64,000 bases of DNA. Origin: an uncultured Cytophagales bacterium (GTDB taxonomy: Bacteria > Bacteroidota > Bacteroidia > Cytophagales > UBA9547). The translations under genes and the position numbers were made by a program. Location of the stretch: the NCBI GenBank assembly GCA_945957555.1, contig CAMFLX010000004.1:39028-103027 (forward strand), given 5' to 3'. Under the pieces are notes generated by a model. It saw nothing but the letters and a program-made list of their open reading frames with translations, was not told where the DNA came from and searched no databases. Below are positions 34,959 through 43,934 of the stretch, one piece after another. Numbering within the stretch: the first letter of the stretch is position 1; the number at the start of each line of letters is the position of its first letter.

Positions 34959-36425
34959 CTATTTATAGGCCCTATGAATAAGGTCACTTACAATCTTGCC
35001 AGACTGGACAGAGAGAGGAATACCTCCTCCAGGGTGGACACTCCCTCCGCAAAAATACAGGTTTTTAATCTTGGTCGAAAAATTTGCATGTCTAAAAAAT
35101 GCCGCCATTTTGTTGTTGGATGCGTTCCCGTATAGCGCACCCCTGAACGATGAAGTCCTATCCTCTATAAGCTTTGGCTCTAAAACCTCTTCTACTTCGA
35201 TGAGAGAGGATATATCTGTGTTTAACATCCTATTTAGCTTTGCTACAATATTATCCTTTGCTTGTTTTTTAAGCGCTTCCCAATCTTGTCCCGAATCATT
35301 GGGCACATTGATCATCACAAACCAATTTTCACAACTTGCTGGAGCGTCATTGGAACATTCCTTAGAGGTAATATTGATATAAACTGTCGGGTCGTCGTGT
35401 GGTATCTTTCTCTTAAAAATATTATTAAACTCCGCATCATAGTTTTGGGCAAAAAATATGTTGTGCAAGCCCAACTGATTGAACTCTTTTTTTATTCCCC
35501 AATAGAAAATAAGTGCTGAGGAAGATTTTTCTTGGTTCAAAATCTTCTCAGGTGCATTAATCTTTGGCATGAGTTTTTTATAGGTAAAATATACATCCAT
35601 ATTGGACACTACAATATCGTGCGACAGTATTCTTTGTCCTATTCTGACAGCTTTAGCCTTATTATTTTCTACAATGATCTCATCAACGGAAGTATTGAAT
35701 TCAAACTTTACATCTAAGTCCAATGCCAATTTGTATAATCCTTTGGTTATGCTGTACATACCTCCTTCAGGGAAAAATGCACCAACATTATGTTCAATAT
35801 GACTAATGAGATTAAGTGTACCAGGAGTCTGATAGGGATTAGATCCATTATAGGTAGCCATACGGTTAAAATACTGCTGTAGCCGTGGGTCTTTGAAATA
35901 GTCCTTATTCATAGCAGCCATCGTTGTCATTCCTTTAATGAAAGGTAATTTAAACACTGATTTGAGCACTTCCCAATGTAAATAAGATCGCCATTGGTGA
36001 ATACTTGATTTCAGAAATATCTGCTCCGTGGTTTGATAAATCCGGGATACCTTCTTTAAGTATTGCTTGATATTTTCAGTCTTAATTCCTTGATTTTCTA
36101 GCTCCTCAGAAAAATTGTTGATATTTGAAGAAGATCTAAAATTGGTACCATCTTCATAGAAATAATGGGTGGCTACCTCTAGGCTTTTGTATTTATAGTA
36201 GTCTCTTGGGTCTTTACCTGCGCTATGATATAATTCGTCAACCCATTGAGGCATGGTGAACAACGACGGACCCAAATCGAAACGATAAGCTCCTATTTGC
36301 TTCTCATTGAGTTTGCCACCAGGTTTATCCGATGATTCGTAAACCGTAACTCGTTTACCTTTACTAGCCAATAGGATAGCAGTCGATAAACCTGCAACAC
36401 CAGCTCCTATAATCCCTATATTCAT
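34959..36425 (-). CDS. Carotenoid desaturase (CrtD/CrtI family)
   Basis: A 488-residue flavoenzyme with an N-terminal FAD-binding motif IGIIGAGVAGLSTAILLASKG (core GAGVAGLSTA) and FDLGPSLFTMP, plus the C-terminal bacterial-type phytoene dehydrogenase signature around NLYFCGGSVHPGGGIPLSVQSG (core GGSVHPGGGIPLS). Sequence details such as LHNIFFAQNYDAEFNNIF suggest the CrtD type (1-hydroxycarotenoid 3,4-desaturase) rather than CrtI, but the two are hard to tell apart by eye. No crtB, crtY or crtZ is adjacent, so the other carotenoid genes are elsewhere. Confidence 0.9.
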   Translation of the reverse strand: MNIGIIGAGVAGLSTAILLASKGKRVTVYESSDKPGGKLNEKQIGAYRFDLGPSLFTMPQWVDELYHSAGKDPRDYYKYKSLEVATHYFYEDGTNFRSSSNINNFSEELENQGIKTENIKQYLKKVSRIYQTTEQIFLKSSIHQWRSYLHWEVLKSVFKLPFIKGMTTMAAMNKDYFKDPRLQQYFNRMATYNGSNPYQTPGTLNLISHIEHNVGAFFPEGGMYSITKGLYKLALDLDVKFEFNTSVDEIIVENNKAKAVRIGQRILSHDIVVSNMDVYFTYKKLMPKINAPEKILNQEKSSSALIFYWGIKKEFNQLGLHNIFFAQNYDAEFNNIFKRKIPHDDPTVYINITSKECSNDAPASCENWFVMINVPNDSGQDWEALKKQAKDNIVAKLNRMLNTDISSLIEVEEVLEPKLIEDRTSSFRGALYGNASNNKMAAFFRHANFSTKIKNLYFCGGSVHPGGGIPLSVQSGKIVSDLIHRAYK

Positions 36426-36477
36426 AGCTCCTAAACTTACAAAAAAAGTAAATGTTTTGATTTAAATAAATAGCCAT

Positions 36478-36517
36478 AAATCAATAAGGCACGAAATAAT
36501 TCGTGCCTTATTGATTT
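36478..36517 (-). terminator. Long perfect hairpin after carB
   Basis: An 18-bp perfect stem (36478-36495 and 36500-36517) with a 4-base ATAA loop, including AAGGCACGAA. It lies 20 bases downstream of the carB stop and is the longest perfect hairpin noticed in the window. Confidence 0.85.
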
Positions 36518-36536
36518 AAATATCCCTTATTGAAAA

Positions 36537-39350
36537 TTACCTGCTCAAATACAAGTTCCTCTCAGAATAAATCTGCTGGAACTTATCATCAAAAAGATCA
36601 TCGATGAAGTAAATAGCTTCACCAGTAGACTTCATCTCAGGCCCAAGCTCCTTATTTACACCAGGGAACTTGTTAAATGAGAATACCGGAATCTTTATCG
36701 CATAACCTTCTTTATGAGGCTTGAAATTGAAGTCCTTTATTTTCTTCTCACCCAGCATTACTTTAGTAGCATAATTCACGTATGGCTCTTTGTATGCCTT
36801 ACAAATAAAAGGAACAGTACGTGACGCTCTAGGATTCGCTTCTATGACATAAACGACATCATCCTTAATAGCAAACTGCATGTTTATTAAACCAACGGTT
36901 TTAAGTGCGAGGGCCACTTTTTTAGTAATCTCCTCTATCTGCCTCATAACTAATGGCCCCAAGTTGAATGGTGGCAATACAGAGTGTGAATCCCCAGAGT
37001 GTATACCTGCAGGCTCTATATGTTCCATGATTCCAATGATATATACATCCTCTCCGTCACATATCGCATCAGACTCAGCCTCTATAGCACCCTCTAAGAA
37101 GTGGTCAATAAGTACCTTATTACCAGGAATATCATTCAGGAGTTTTACTACGTGAGTCTCTAGTTCCTCCTCATTTATCACGATTTTCATGCTTTGGCCT
37201 CCCAACACATAAGAAGGGCGTACCAATAGTGGGAATCCGAGCGTCTTAGATATTTCTACTGCATCTTCTGCATCTTCAATGGTTGCAAACTGAGGGTAAG
37301 GCACATTATTGTCTTTCAAGAGATTAGAGAAAGAGCCTCTATCTTCGGCCAAATCCAAAGATTTGAAGTCTGTTCCTATGATTTTAATACCATACCTTTC
37401 AAGCTTCTCAGCCATTTTCAAGGCAGTTTGTCCTCCCAATTGCACAATAACACCAACTGGCTTCTCATGTAATATGATATCATATACGTGTTCCCAGAAC
37501 ACAGGCTCAAAGTATAGTTTATCAGAAATATCTGGATCTGTAGAAACCGTTTCTGGGTTACAATTGATCATGATGGTCTCATAGCCGCATTCTCTCGCTG
37601 CCAAAACACCATGCACGCAAGAATAATCAAACTCAATCCCTTGTCCAATACGATTTGGACCAGAGCCCAATACTACGATTTTCTTTTTGTCGGTTACGAT
37701 AGATTCATTTTCCCCGTCAAAAGTTGAATAGAAATAAGCGGTTTTGGCTTCAAACTCTGCGGAGCAAGTATCCACCATCTTGTAAATACGTTTGATGCCC
37801 AAATCAAAACGCTTAGTAAACACTTCACTTTCAAGACATCTAAGCAAATGTGCAACCTGTCTATCTGCATATCCCTTTTGTTTTGCTTCTAACAGCAATG
37901 CCTTAGGAATATCAGCTATTGTAAATTTTTGGATTTCCTTTTCAAGGTGTACCAAATCCTCAATTTGTGACAAGAACCAACGATCTATTTTGGTATATTG
38001 GTGAACGGTTTTCAATGACATTCCCAATTTGAAAGCATCATAAACATGGAACAATCTATCCCAACTTGGATTTTGAAGGCTATTTACGATAACTTCCTGC
38101 TTCTGTGTTTCTTTACCATCAGCACCCAACCCATTTCGTTTAATCTCTAAAGATTGACAAGCCTTTTGCAATGCTTCTTGGAATGTACGACCGATCCCCA
38201 TAGCCTCACCCACAGCTTTCATTTGAAGACCAAGTCTTCTGTCTGCTCCCTTAAATTTGTCAAAATTGAATCGAGGTATTTTAACAATTACATAATCCAA
38301 CGCAGGCTCGAAATATGCAGAAGTAGTTTTTGTGATCTGGTTTTTGAGTTCATCCAAGTTATAACCTATCGCAAGCTTAGCAGCAATTTTAGCAATTGGG
38401 TAACCTGTAGCTTTAGAGGCAAGTGCAGAAGAACGTGATACTCTTGGATTGATCTCTATACCAATGATTTCCTCTGTTTCTGGATGTGTAGCAAACTGTA
38501 CGTTGCAGCCACCTGCGAACTTACCTATACCATCCATCATTTTAATTGATAAATCACGCATTTTTTGATACAAAGTATCAGATAGTGTTTGTGCTGGTGC
38601 TACGGTGATAGAATCCCCTGTATGTACCCCACATGGATCAAAGTTTTCTATAGAACAAATGATAACCACATTACCGTTACCATCACGAAGAAGTTCAAGC
38701 TCATATTCTTTCCAACCTAGGATGGATTGTTCCACCAATACTTCATGAATTGGTGAGGCATTCAACCCCACATTAAGTGCTTCATCAAAGGTCGAAGCAT
38801 CGTTTACGAAACCCCCTCCGGTGCCACCTAGTGTGAAAGACGGTCTTATTACCAGTGGAAAACCTATTTCCTGTGCAATTTGTTTGCCTTCCAAGAAGGA
38901 ACGTGCTGCCCTTCCCTTGCACACTCCAACGTTCAGTTCCAACATTTTTTGACGGAACTTTTCACGATCTTCTGTGGTTTCTATTGCATTAAAATCTACA
39001 CCGATTACTCTTACACCGTATTTTTTCCAAATACCAGCTTTTTCGCAATCAATCGCCAAGTTTAGAGCAGTCTGGCCGCCCATAGTAGGCAATACGGCAT
39101 CTATTTTGTGTTTTTCCAGTATTTCTATAATGTATTTTTTCTCAAGAGGCTTGAGATATACATTATCAGCGGTTACTGGATCAGTCATAATCGTTGCAGG
39201 ATTAGAGTTGATCAATGTAACTTCGATTCCTTCCTCTCTCAAAGACCTCGAGGCTTGGGATCCTGAATAGTCAAACTCACACGCTTGCCCAATAATAATA
39301 GGCCCACTACCGATAATCAGAACCGACTTGATGCTACTGTCTTTTGGCAT
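36537..39350 (-). CDS. carB: Carbamoyl-phosphate synthase large subunit (short form)
   Basis: A 937-residue enzyme that makes carbamoyl phosphate for pyrimidine and arginine synthesis. It has both ATP-grasp halves: the first starts [22 protein letters not shown], the second [21 protein letters not shown] (both begin GSGP). Grasp loops FTLGGTGGG and YVLGGQSM are visible, and the oligomerisation part is near 400-550. E. coli CarB is 1073 residues; the missing about 135 residues correspond to the C-terminal MGS allosteric domain that binds UMP and ornithine. The end [10 protein letters not shown] is clean, so the short form is probably natural in this phylum. Confidence 0.95.
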   Translation of the reverse strand: MPKDSSIKSVLIIGSGPIIIGQACEFDYSGSQASRSLREEGIEVTLINSNPATIMTDPVTADNVYLKPLEKKYIIEILEKHKIDAVLPTMGGQTALNLAIDCEKAGIWKKYGVRVIGVDFNAIETTEDREKFRQKMLELNVGVCKGRAARSFLEGKQIAQEIGFPLVIRPSFTLGGTGGGFVNDASTFDEALNVGLNASPIHEVLVEQSILGWKEYELELLRDGNGNVVIICSIENFDPCGVHTGDSITVAPAQTLSDTLYQKMRDLSIKMMDGIGKFAGGCNVQFATHPETEEIIGIEINPRVSRSSALASKATGYPIAKIAAKLAIGYNLDELKNQITKTTSAYFEPALDYVIVKIPRFNFDKFKGADRRLGLQMKAVGEAMGIGRTFQEALQKACQSLEIKRNGLGADGKETQKQEVIVNSLQNPSWDRLFHVYDAFKLGMSLKTVHQYTKIDRWFLSQIEDLVHLEKEIQKFTIADIPKALLLEAKQKGYADRQVAHLLRCLESEVFTKRFDLGIKRIYKMVDTCSAEFEAKTAYFYSTFDGENESIVTDKKKIVVLGSGPNRIGQGIEFDYSCVHGVLAARECGYETIMINCNPETVSTDPDISDKLYFEPVFWEHVYDIILHEKPVGVIVQLGGQTALKMAEKLERYGIKIIGTDFKSLDLAEDRGSFSNLLKDNNVPYPQFATIEDAEDAVEISKTLGFPLLVRPSYVLGGQSMKIVINEEELETHVVKLLNDIPGNKVLIDHFLEGAIEAESDAICDGEDVYIIGIMEHIEPAGIHSGDSHSVLPPFNLGPLVMRQIEEITKKVALALKTVGLINMQFAIKDDVVYVIEANPRASRTVPFICKAYKEPYVNYATKVMLGEKKIKDFNFKPHKEGYAIKIPVFSFNKFPGVNKELGPEMKSTGEAIYFIDDLFDDKFQQIYSERNLYLSR

Positions 39351-39491
39351 TTTTATTTTTTTTTGAATTAATTGAACGTTTCTAAGAAACCTTTTGCCAA
39401 TCTTGTTGAGGTATGAGCAAAATTGTGCAATATTACAATAATCATTTAAATAATGAAAATTTTTAGTGTTAGGAGTTCGTTAAAAAATAAA

Positions 39492-39809
39492 TTATCTGAT
39501 TTTTATATCCTCAATCACACCCTCTCCGATTTCTTTACTAATTAAGTCTAAAACCTTTTGTTTACTGAGTGACAATTCATTTTTGAGGGGTGCTGAATTG
39601 ATTTTCAGATATAATATTTTTTTGCTGATATAGATTTGCTCGGTCCGAGAAGCCACAGTTTTACCCATAATCTTTTCCCAATGTGTTAACAAGGCTGTTT
39701 GGTTAAATTTTTCCTCAATCTTAAAATATTTGAGGTATTGGCTAATAGCATCGCCAAGAGATAGTGCATCTGCATTTCTGGTATTGATATCACTTTTTCT
39801 TTTCGCCAT
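39492..39809 (-). CDS. DciA-like DUF721 protein
   Basis: A 105-residue basic protein with the DUF721 pattern: LGDAISQYLKYFKIEEKFNQ, WEKIMGKTVASRTEQIYISK (W and G-K core), and ILYLKINSAPLKNELSLSK. The family includes DciA, which loads the replicative helicase in many bacteria and takes the place of DnaC. A role in replication is known for the family, not shown here. It is on the same strand as the kinase gene but separated by 71 bases from it. Confidence 0.88.
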   Translation of the reverse strand: MAKRKSDINTRNADALSLGDAISQYLKYFKIEEKFNQTALLTHWEKIMGKTVASRTEQIYISKKILYLKINSAPLKNELSLSKQKVLDLISKEIGEGVIEDIKIR

Positions 39810-39880
39810 AGTAAAGGCCTAAGCCAATTTTTAAATTGAATTACAAAGTTACCATTTTTCGCGAAGGAGGGTATTAAAAT

Positions 39881-41839
39881 TTACGCAGCTAATGGAATTA
39901 TTACAGTGACCGAAGTTCCCAATCTTACAGTAGATACAAGTTCTATTTTACCATGAAGTTTTTCGATACACTTTTGAACTATATGAAGGCCAAGGCCAGA
40001 ACCACTACCTTTGACTCCGACTTTAAAGAATTTGTCAAAAACCCTATCTTGGTAATCTTCGGGAATTCCAATTCCATTATCAAGAATATTTATATATATT
40101 TGGTTATCAATAATGTGCATACTTATTTTTACAAAAGGGTTTGGTTTTTTGAGATCACAATATTTAAGGCTGTTTTCCAAAAGATTATGCAAAATTGGTT
40201 TTAGCATCCTTTCATCAATAAATACATTTTGGTCAGTAACTTCCACTTCTATTTTTACATAGCTGTACTTTTCATCCAGTTTAATAATATTTAGAACCTC
40301 ATTGAGAAGATTGCCTAAGTTGGACTCTTCCGTTCTTACATCTGTTTCGTTTACATGAGAGAGTTGAAGTAAATCATTCAGTGTTTTATCCAACTTCTCG
40401 CTACTAGAGAGCACATGTTTAAAGTATTCTTTTAATATTTCAGGATTTTGCTCTATCTGCCCGATCTTGGCAAGTCCTATCAATGAGCTTATAGGACCTT
40501 TTATATCATGAGAGGCACGATATACAAACGAATTAAGTTCCTCGTTCTTCGCGATAAGTTCTTGAGTTCTCTGCAGTACTTTTAGTTCTAGTTGCCTATT
40601 GTGTTCATCTTTAAGCAACTCCTTCTCTTTCAAATTATAAAGAATTTGTTTATTAGCCATGTCGGCTTCATAAATAGACGATCTAAGTCTTGAAACTAAA
40701 CCCACAGCCAGAATAATCATATTAGCAGCAATACCAAAATTGATTGCGTATAAAGTAAACAAGTTATATTTTATAAGATAATAATAACTTGCAGCGTAGA
40801 TCAAGTATCCCACTAATAGACAAGTGAACGCCAGCACATAAATACGAGCATGCTTTCGAATATTGATCTTTTCAATACCAATAAATAGTAAAAGCATAAC
40901 TACTACCGTGTCTAAAAGAAAGTATTTATCCACATAACTGTTTAAATTGAACACACCCAATATCCAAATAAAATATGGTATGGCCCTAAAAATCAATATT
41001 ACAACCAATATCTTGTCTAACAGTGGCAATCTTTTGTCTGTCTCAAAAAACTTCCTTGCATATAATGCCAAAAAGGTAACCATTAAAAAATTAGAAATCG
41101 GGAAAATAACTTTGTTAATAGCTGGAAAATTGTACCATATATATTGGAAACCGAGACCGTCGTTACACATCGCCCATAGGCCTGCAAATCCAATATAAGT
41201 TGTATAATAAATATATGTTGAATCTTTTAAATAGATATAGATAAAAAGGTTATACAAAAAAAGAGAAATAACTACACCATAAAACAATGCCAAATAGAAA
41301 TATTCATTCAAAGCCCATGAAACAAATTTTCTGGTATTCCGAATAGAGCCTACAATTTTTGAATTTTCATTGGATTGTATTTTAATGAATATTTTATGGA
41401 TCTTGGTATCATCTATATTAAGATCAAATACAAAATTCTTGTGCTTATATTGTTTAGTATCGAAGCCATTAAGATTTCCAAATTCATATCGTTTATAATA
41501 TTTCTTATCAGGAAGGTACACCTCTCCATGTTGATACTTAAAATCAAAAAGTTCAAAGATAAGTTGTTCCTCACAAGCACTTTTGAGCTTAACCTCCATC
41601 ACAAACCAATGGGGTTTATGTAAATCGAACTTCTTTTTTTGAAGATGTTTTCCATCTTTAAAAATGGCCTTCTCATTCTTTAAAATCTCTTCAAAGGTCA
41701 TATCACCTTTATTGTCAATAAAATATCTCGTATACCTATTGCTAAAAGTATTAAAAGAATCGCATCGTACCTCAAAAAGTGTTTGAGATTTCGCAGCAAT
41801 AATGACAAAAAGTAATATTTGTAAAAAAATTCTAAACAC
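39881..41839 (-). CDS. 7TMR-DISM sensor histidine kinase
   Basis: A 652-residue membrane kinase. After a signal peptide (1-18) comes a DISMED2-like extracellular domain (about 20-170). Seven membrane spans lie at about 180-385, then a coiled coil, a HisKA domain with YRASHDIKGPISSLIGL (histidine about 445), and an ATPase domain with N box LHNLLENSLKY, G1 DNGIGIP and G2 GSGLGLHIV. The cognate response regulator is not adjacent. Ligands of DISMED2 are expected to be carbohydrates or other small molecules, but the specific ligand is unknown. Confidence 0.95.
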   Translation of the reverse strand: MFRIFLQILLFVIIAAKSQTLFEVRCDSFNTFSNRYTRYFIDNKGDMTFEEILKNEKAIFKDGKHLQKKKFDLHKPHWFVMEVKLKSACEEQLIFELFDFKYQHGEVYLPDKKYYKRYEFGNLNGFDTKQYKHKNFVFDLNIDDTKIHKIFIKIQSNENSKIVGSIRNTRKFVSWALNEYFYLALFYGVVISLFLYNLFIYIYLKDSTYIYYTTYIGFAGLWAMCNDGLGFQYIWYNFPAINKVIFPISNFLMVTFLALYARKFFETDKRLPLLDKILVVILIFRAIPYFIWILGVFNLNSYVDKYFLLDTVVVMLLLFIGIEKINIRKHARIYVLAFTCLLVGYLIYAASYYYLIKYNLFTLYAINFGIAANMIILAVGLVSRLRSSIYEADMANKQILYNLKEKELLKDEHNRQLELKVLQRTQELIAKNEELNSFVYRASHDIKGPISSLIGLAKIGQIEQNPEILKEYFKHVLSSSEKLDKTLNDLLQLSHVNETDVRTEESNLGNLLNEVLNIIKLDEKYSYVKIEVEVTDQNVFIDERMLKPILHNLLENSLKYCDLKKPNPFVKISMHIIDNQIYINILDNGIGIPEDYQDRVFDKFFKVGVKGSGSGLGLHIVQKCIEKLHGKIELVSTVRLGTSVTVIIPLAA

Positions 41840-41860
41840 AAAAGTTTCGTAAAAGGTATT

Positions 41861-43627
41861 CTATATAGAATGTTCGTAAAAACCAGCTATAACATCTTTG
41901 TATTTTTGTATAATAACTTTACGTTTCAAACTGAGTTTCGCTGTAAGTTCCCCACTATCAATGGTCCAACCAGAATTAGTCAGGTGGAATTTCTTCACCT
42001 TTTCATACTGTGCAAAATTTTGATTGAGGATTTCTATCTCTTTTTCAAACTTATCTAAAACCTCTTTGTGAGCTATAAGGTCAGAATTGCCATTGTAAGA
42101 GATGTTTTTAAAATCGGCCCATTTTTTAAGTTCATCAAACGCAGGTACAATAAGAGCTGCAGGAAATTTTTCACCCTCACCAACGATCATGACCTGTTCT
42201 ATATATTTGCATTCTTTGAATTTATTTTCCATTTGCTGTGGAGCAATATATTTCCCCCCAGAAGTTTTAAATATCTCCTTTTTTCTGTCGGTTATTTTCA
42301 AGAACCGCCCTTCTTCCATTTCACCTATATCACCAGTGTGAAACCAACCATCAGAGTCTATTACCTCGGCAGTCATTTCTGGCTTGTTAAAATACCCCTT
42401 CATGATATGTGGACCTCGAGAAAGTATTTCACCATCTTCAGCAATCTTTACCTCTACCCCATCAATGGTAGGACCAACTGTCCCAATCTTATGATTCTTA
42501 ACATTCTTGATTTGGTTAACACAAATCACTGGAGAAGTTTCTGTAAGCCCATAACCTTGCATCACAGGAATTTGAGCCGCCCAAAATACCCTCGCCAGCC
42601 TCGGTTGTAAGGCCGCACCACCTGTTACTACGGCAAGAATGTTACCTCCAAGTGCCTCTCTCCATTTATTAAAAATAAGCTTATTGGCGAGCTTCAGTTG
42701 TAGATTATACCAAATGCCCATATTTACATTCAACTCAAACCTCAATCCCAACTTTAGAGCCCAGAAAAACAAGAATTTCTTTATTCCTTTGAGCTCAGAT
42801 CCTTTGGCATAAATCTTATCATAAACTTTTTCCAAAAGTCGTGGCACAGTAACAAATATGTTTGGTTTAACTTCCTTTAGGTTGTCTGAAATCGTATCTA
42901 TACTCTCAGCGTAGTATATAGATACACAACAATATGTATACAAGTAATTAAGCATTCGTTCATATACATGGCATAATGGCAAGAAACTCAATGCTCTATG
43001 CGTCTCATTTACAGGCATTAGCGGCTGACAGGCCTTAAAGTTGCTTACCAAATTGGCATGGGTCAGCATCACACCTTTAGGATTACCTGTGGTGCCTGAA
43101 GTATAAATTAAGGTAAGCAAATCCTCTGGTTTTACATTCTTCTTATATTTTTCTAGTGCAGAAATATCTTTGCTTTTAGCAAGGTTATAAACTTCGCTCC
43201 AATGTGGTAGGCCAGAAACCTCATCAAAAACAAAAATTTTAATATTTAAATCTTCTGTAGCTGCAACTATTTTAGTGTACAATTCCTTGTTAGCAACAAA
43301 AGCTATTTTAACATCAGCATCTTTAAAGATAAATCGATAGTCTTCTATTGTAATATTAGGGTACATGGGTACGCTAATAGCTCCGATAAATTGAATCCCA
43401 TAATCAACAAAATTCCACTCTGGCCTGTTAAAAGACACAATAGCCACTCTATCATTCTGAGATATACCTAACTCTAAGAGTCCCAGACTAATCTGCGAGG
43501 CAGTATGAATCCACTGTTGGGTAGAATACTTGACCCAATTCCCATTAATTTTTGTAGCAAGTGCATCCTCTTTGGGAGATTTTTGCAATTGATTTTCTAA
43601 CAAATCAAAAACTCTTGTAACATTCAT
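41861..43627 (-). CDS. Long-chain fatty-acid--CoA ligase (AMP-forming)
   Basis: A 588-residue ANL-family enzyme that activates fatty acids as acyl-AMP and then acyl-CoA. The AMP-binding motif is LIYTSGTTGNPKGVMLTHAN (about 168-187). Further landmarks are YGLTETSPV near 356, WFHTGDIGEMEEGRFLKITDR near 440 and the catalytic lysine region GKYIAPQQMEN near 465. The length and motifs match Bacteroidota FadD-like ligases of the ACSL type. It is divergent from the FAD/Fe-S gene, with 307 bases between. Confidence 0.94.
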   Translation of the reverse strand: MNVTRVFDLLENQLQKSPKEDALATKINGNWVKYSTQQWIHTASQISLGLLELGISQNDRVAIVSFNRPEWNFVDYGIQFIGAISVPMYPNITIEDYRFIFKDADVKIAFVANKELYTKIVAATEDLNIKIFVFDEVSGLPHWSEVYNLAKSKDISALEKYKKNVKPEDLLTLIYTSGTTGNPKGVMLTHANLVSNFKACQPLMPVNETHRALSFLPLCHVYERMLNYLYTYCCVSIYYAESIDTISDNLKEVKPNIFVTVPRLLEKVYDKIYAKGSELKGIKKFLFFWALKLGLRFELNVNMGIWYNLQLKLANKLIFNKWREALGGNILAVVTGGAALQPRLARVFWAAQIPVMQGYGLTETSPVICVNQIKNVKNHKIGTVGPTIDGVEVKIAEDGEILSRGPHIMKGYFNKPEMTAEVIDSDGWFHTGDIGEMEEGRFLKITDRKKEIFKTSGGKYIAPQQMENKFKECKYIEQVMIVGEGEKFPAALIVPAFDELKKWADFKNISYNGNSDLIAHKEVLDKFEKEIEILNQNFAQYEKVKKFHLTNSGWTIDSGELTAKLSLKRKVIIQKYKDVIAGFYEHSI

Positions 43628-43934
43628 TTGGATAATTGATTTTTGTGGGAAATAAAAAAAAGTTTATACCCCCGTTTTACGCACGACTCAACATTAGGTT
43701 GGTTTTTTTATAAAAATTATTAGTATAATCAAATTTATCTATGTGTAAATTTTTAAAAGTAAATTCAAAAAATACCAAATAAACTTATATATTCATCACC
43801 TGCACAAATATTCCAAGCGCAAAATTAAGATTTCTCGTGAATTAAACATGATTATTATCTAATTATTAAAGTAATTTAATCATGAAAATATGACTGATAT
43901 CTATGTAAATTTAGGGTTTGAATAATATACCTCA
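43628..43934. other. Divergent intergenic region with inverted repeat
   Basis: No credible gene. Inverted arms CATGATTA (43847-43854) and TAATCATG (43877-43884), 22 bases apart, lie 50-90 bases before the plus-strand start. A single TAAATTTG -7-like element for the minus strand is at 43730-43737 without a matching -33. Confidence 0.45.

Noticed and set aside
42068..42610. A 180-residue plus-strand open frame inside the acyl-CoA ligase gene
   Set aside because: Antisense shadow, with no motif and no promoter.
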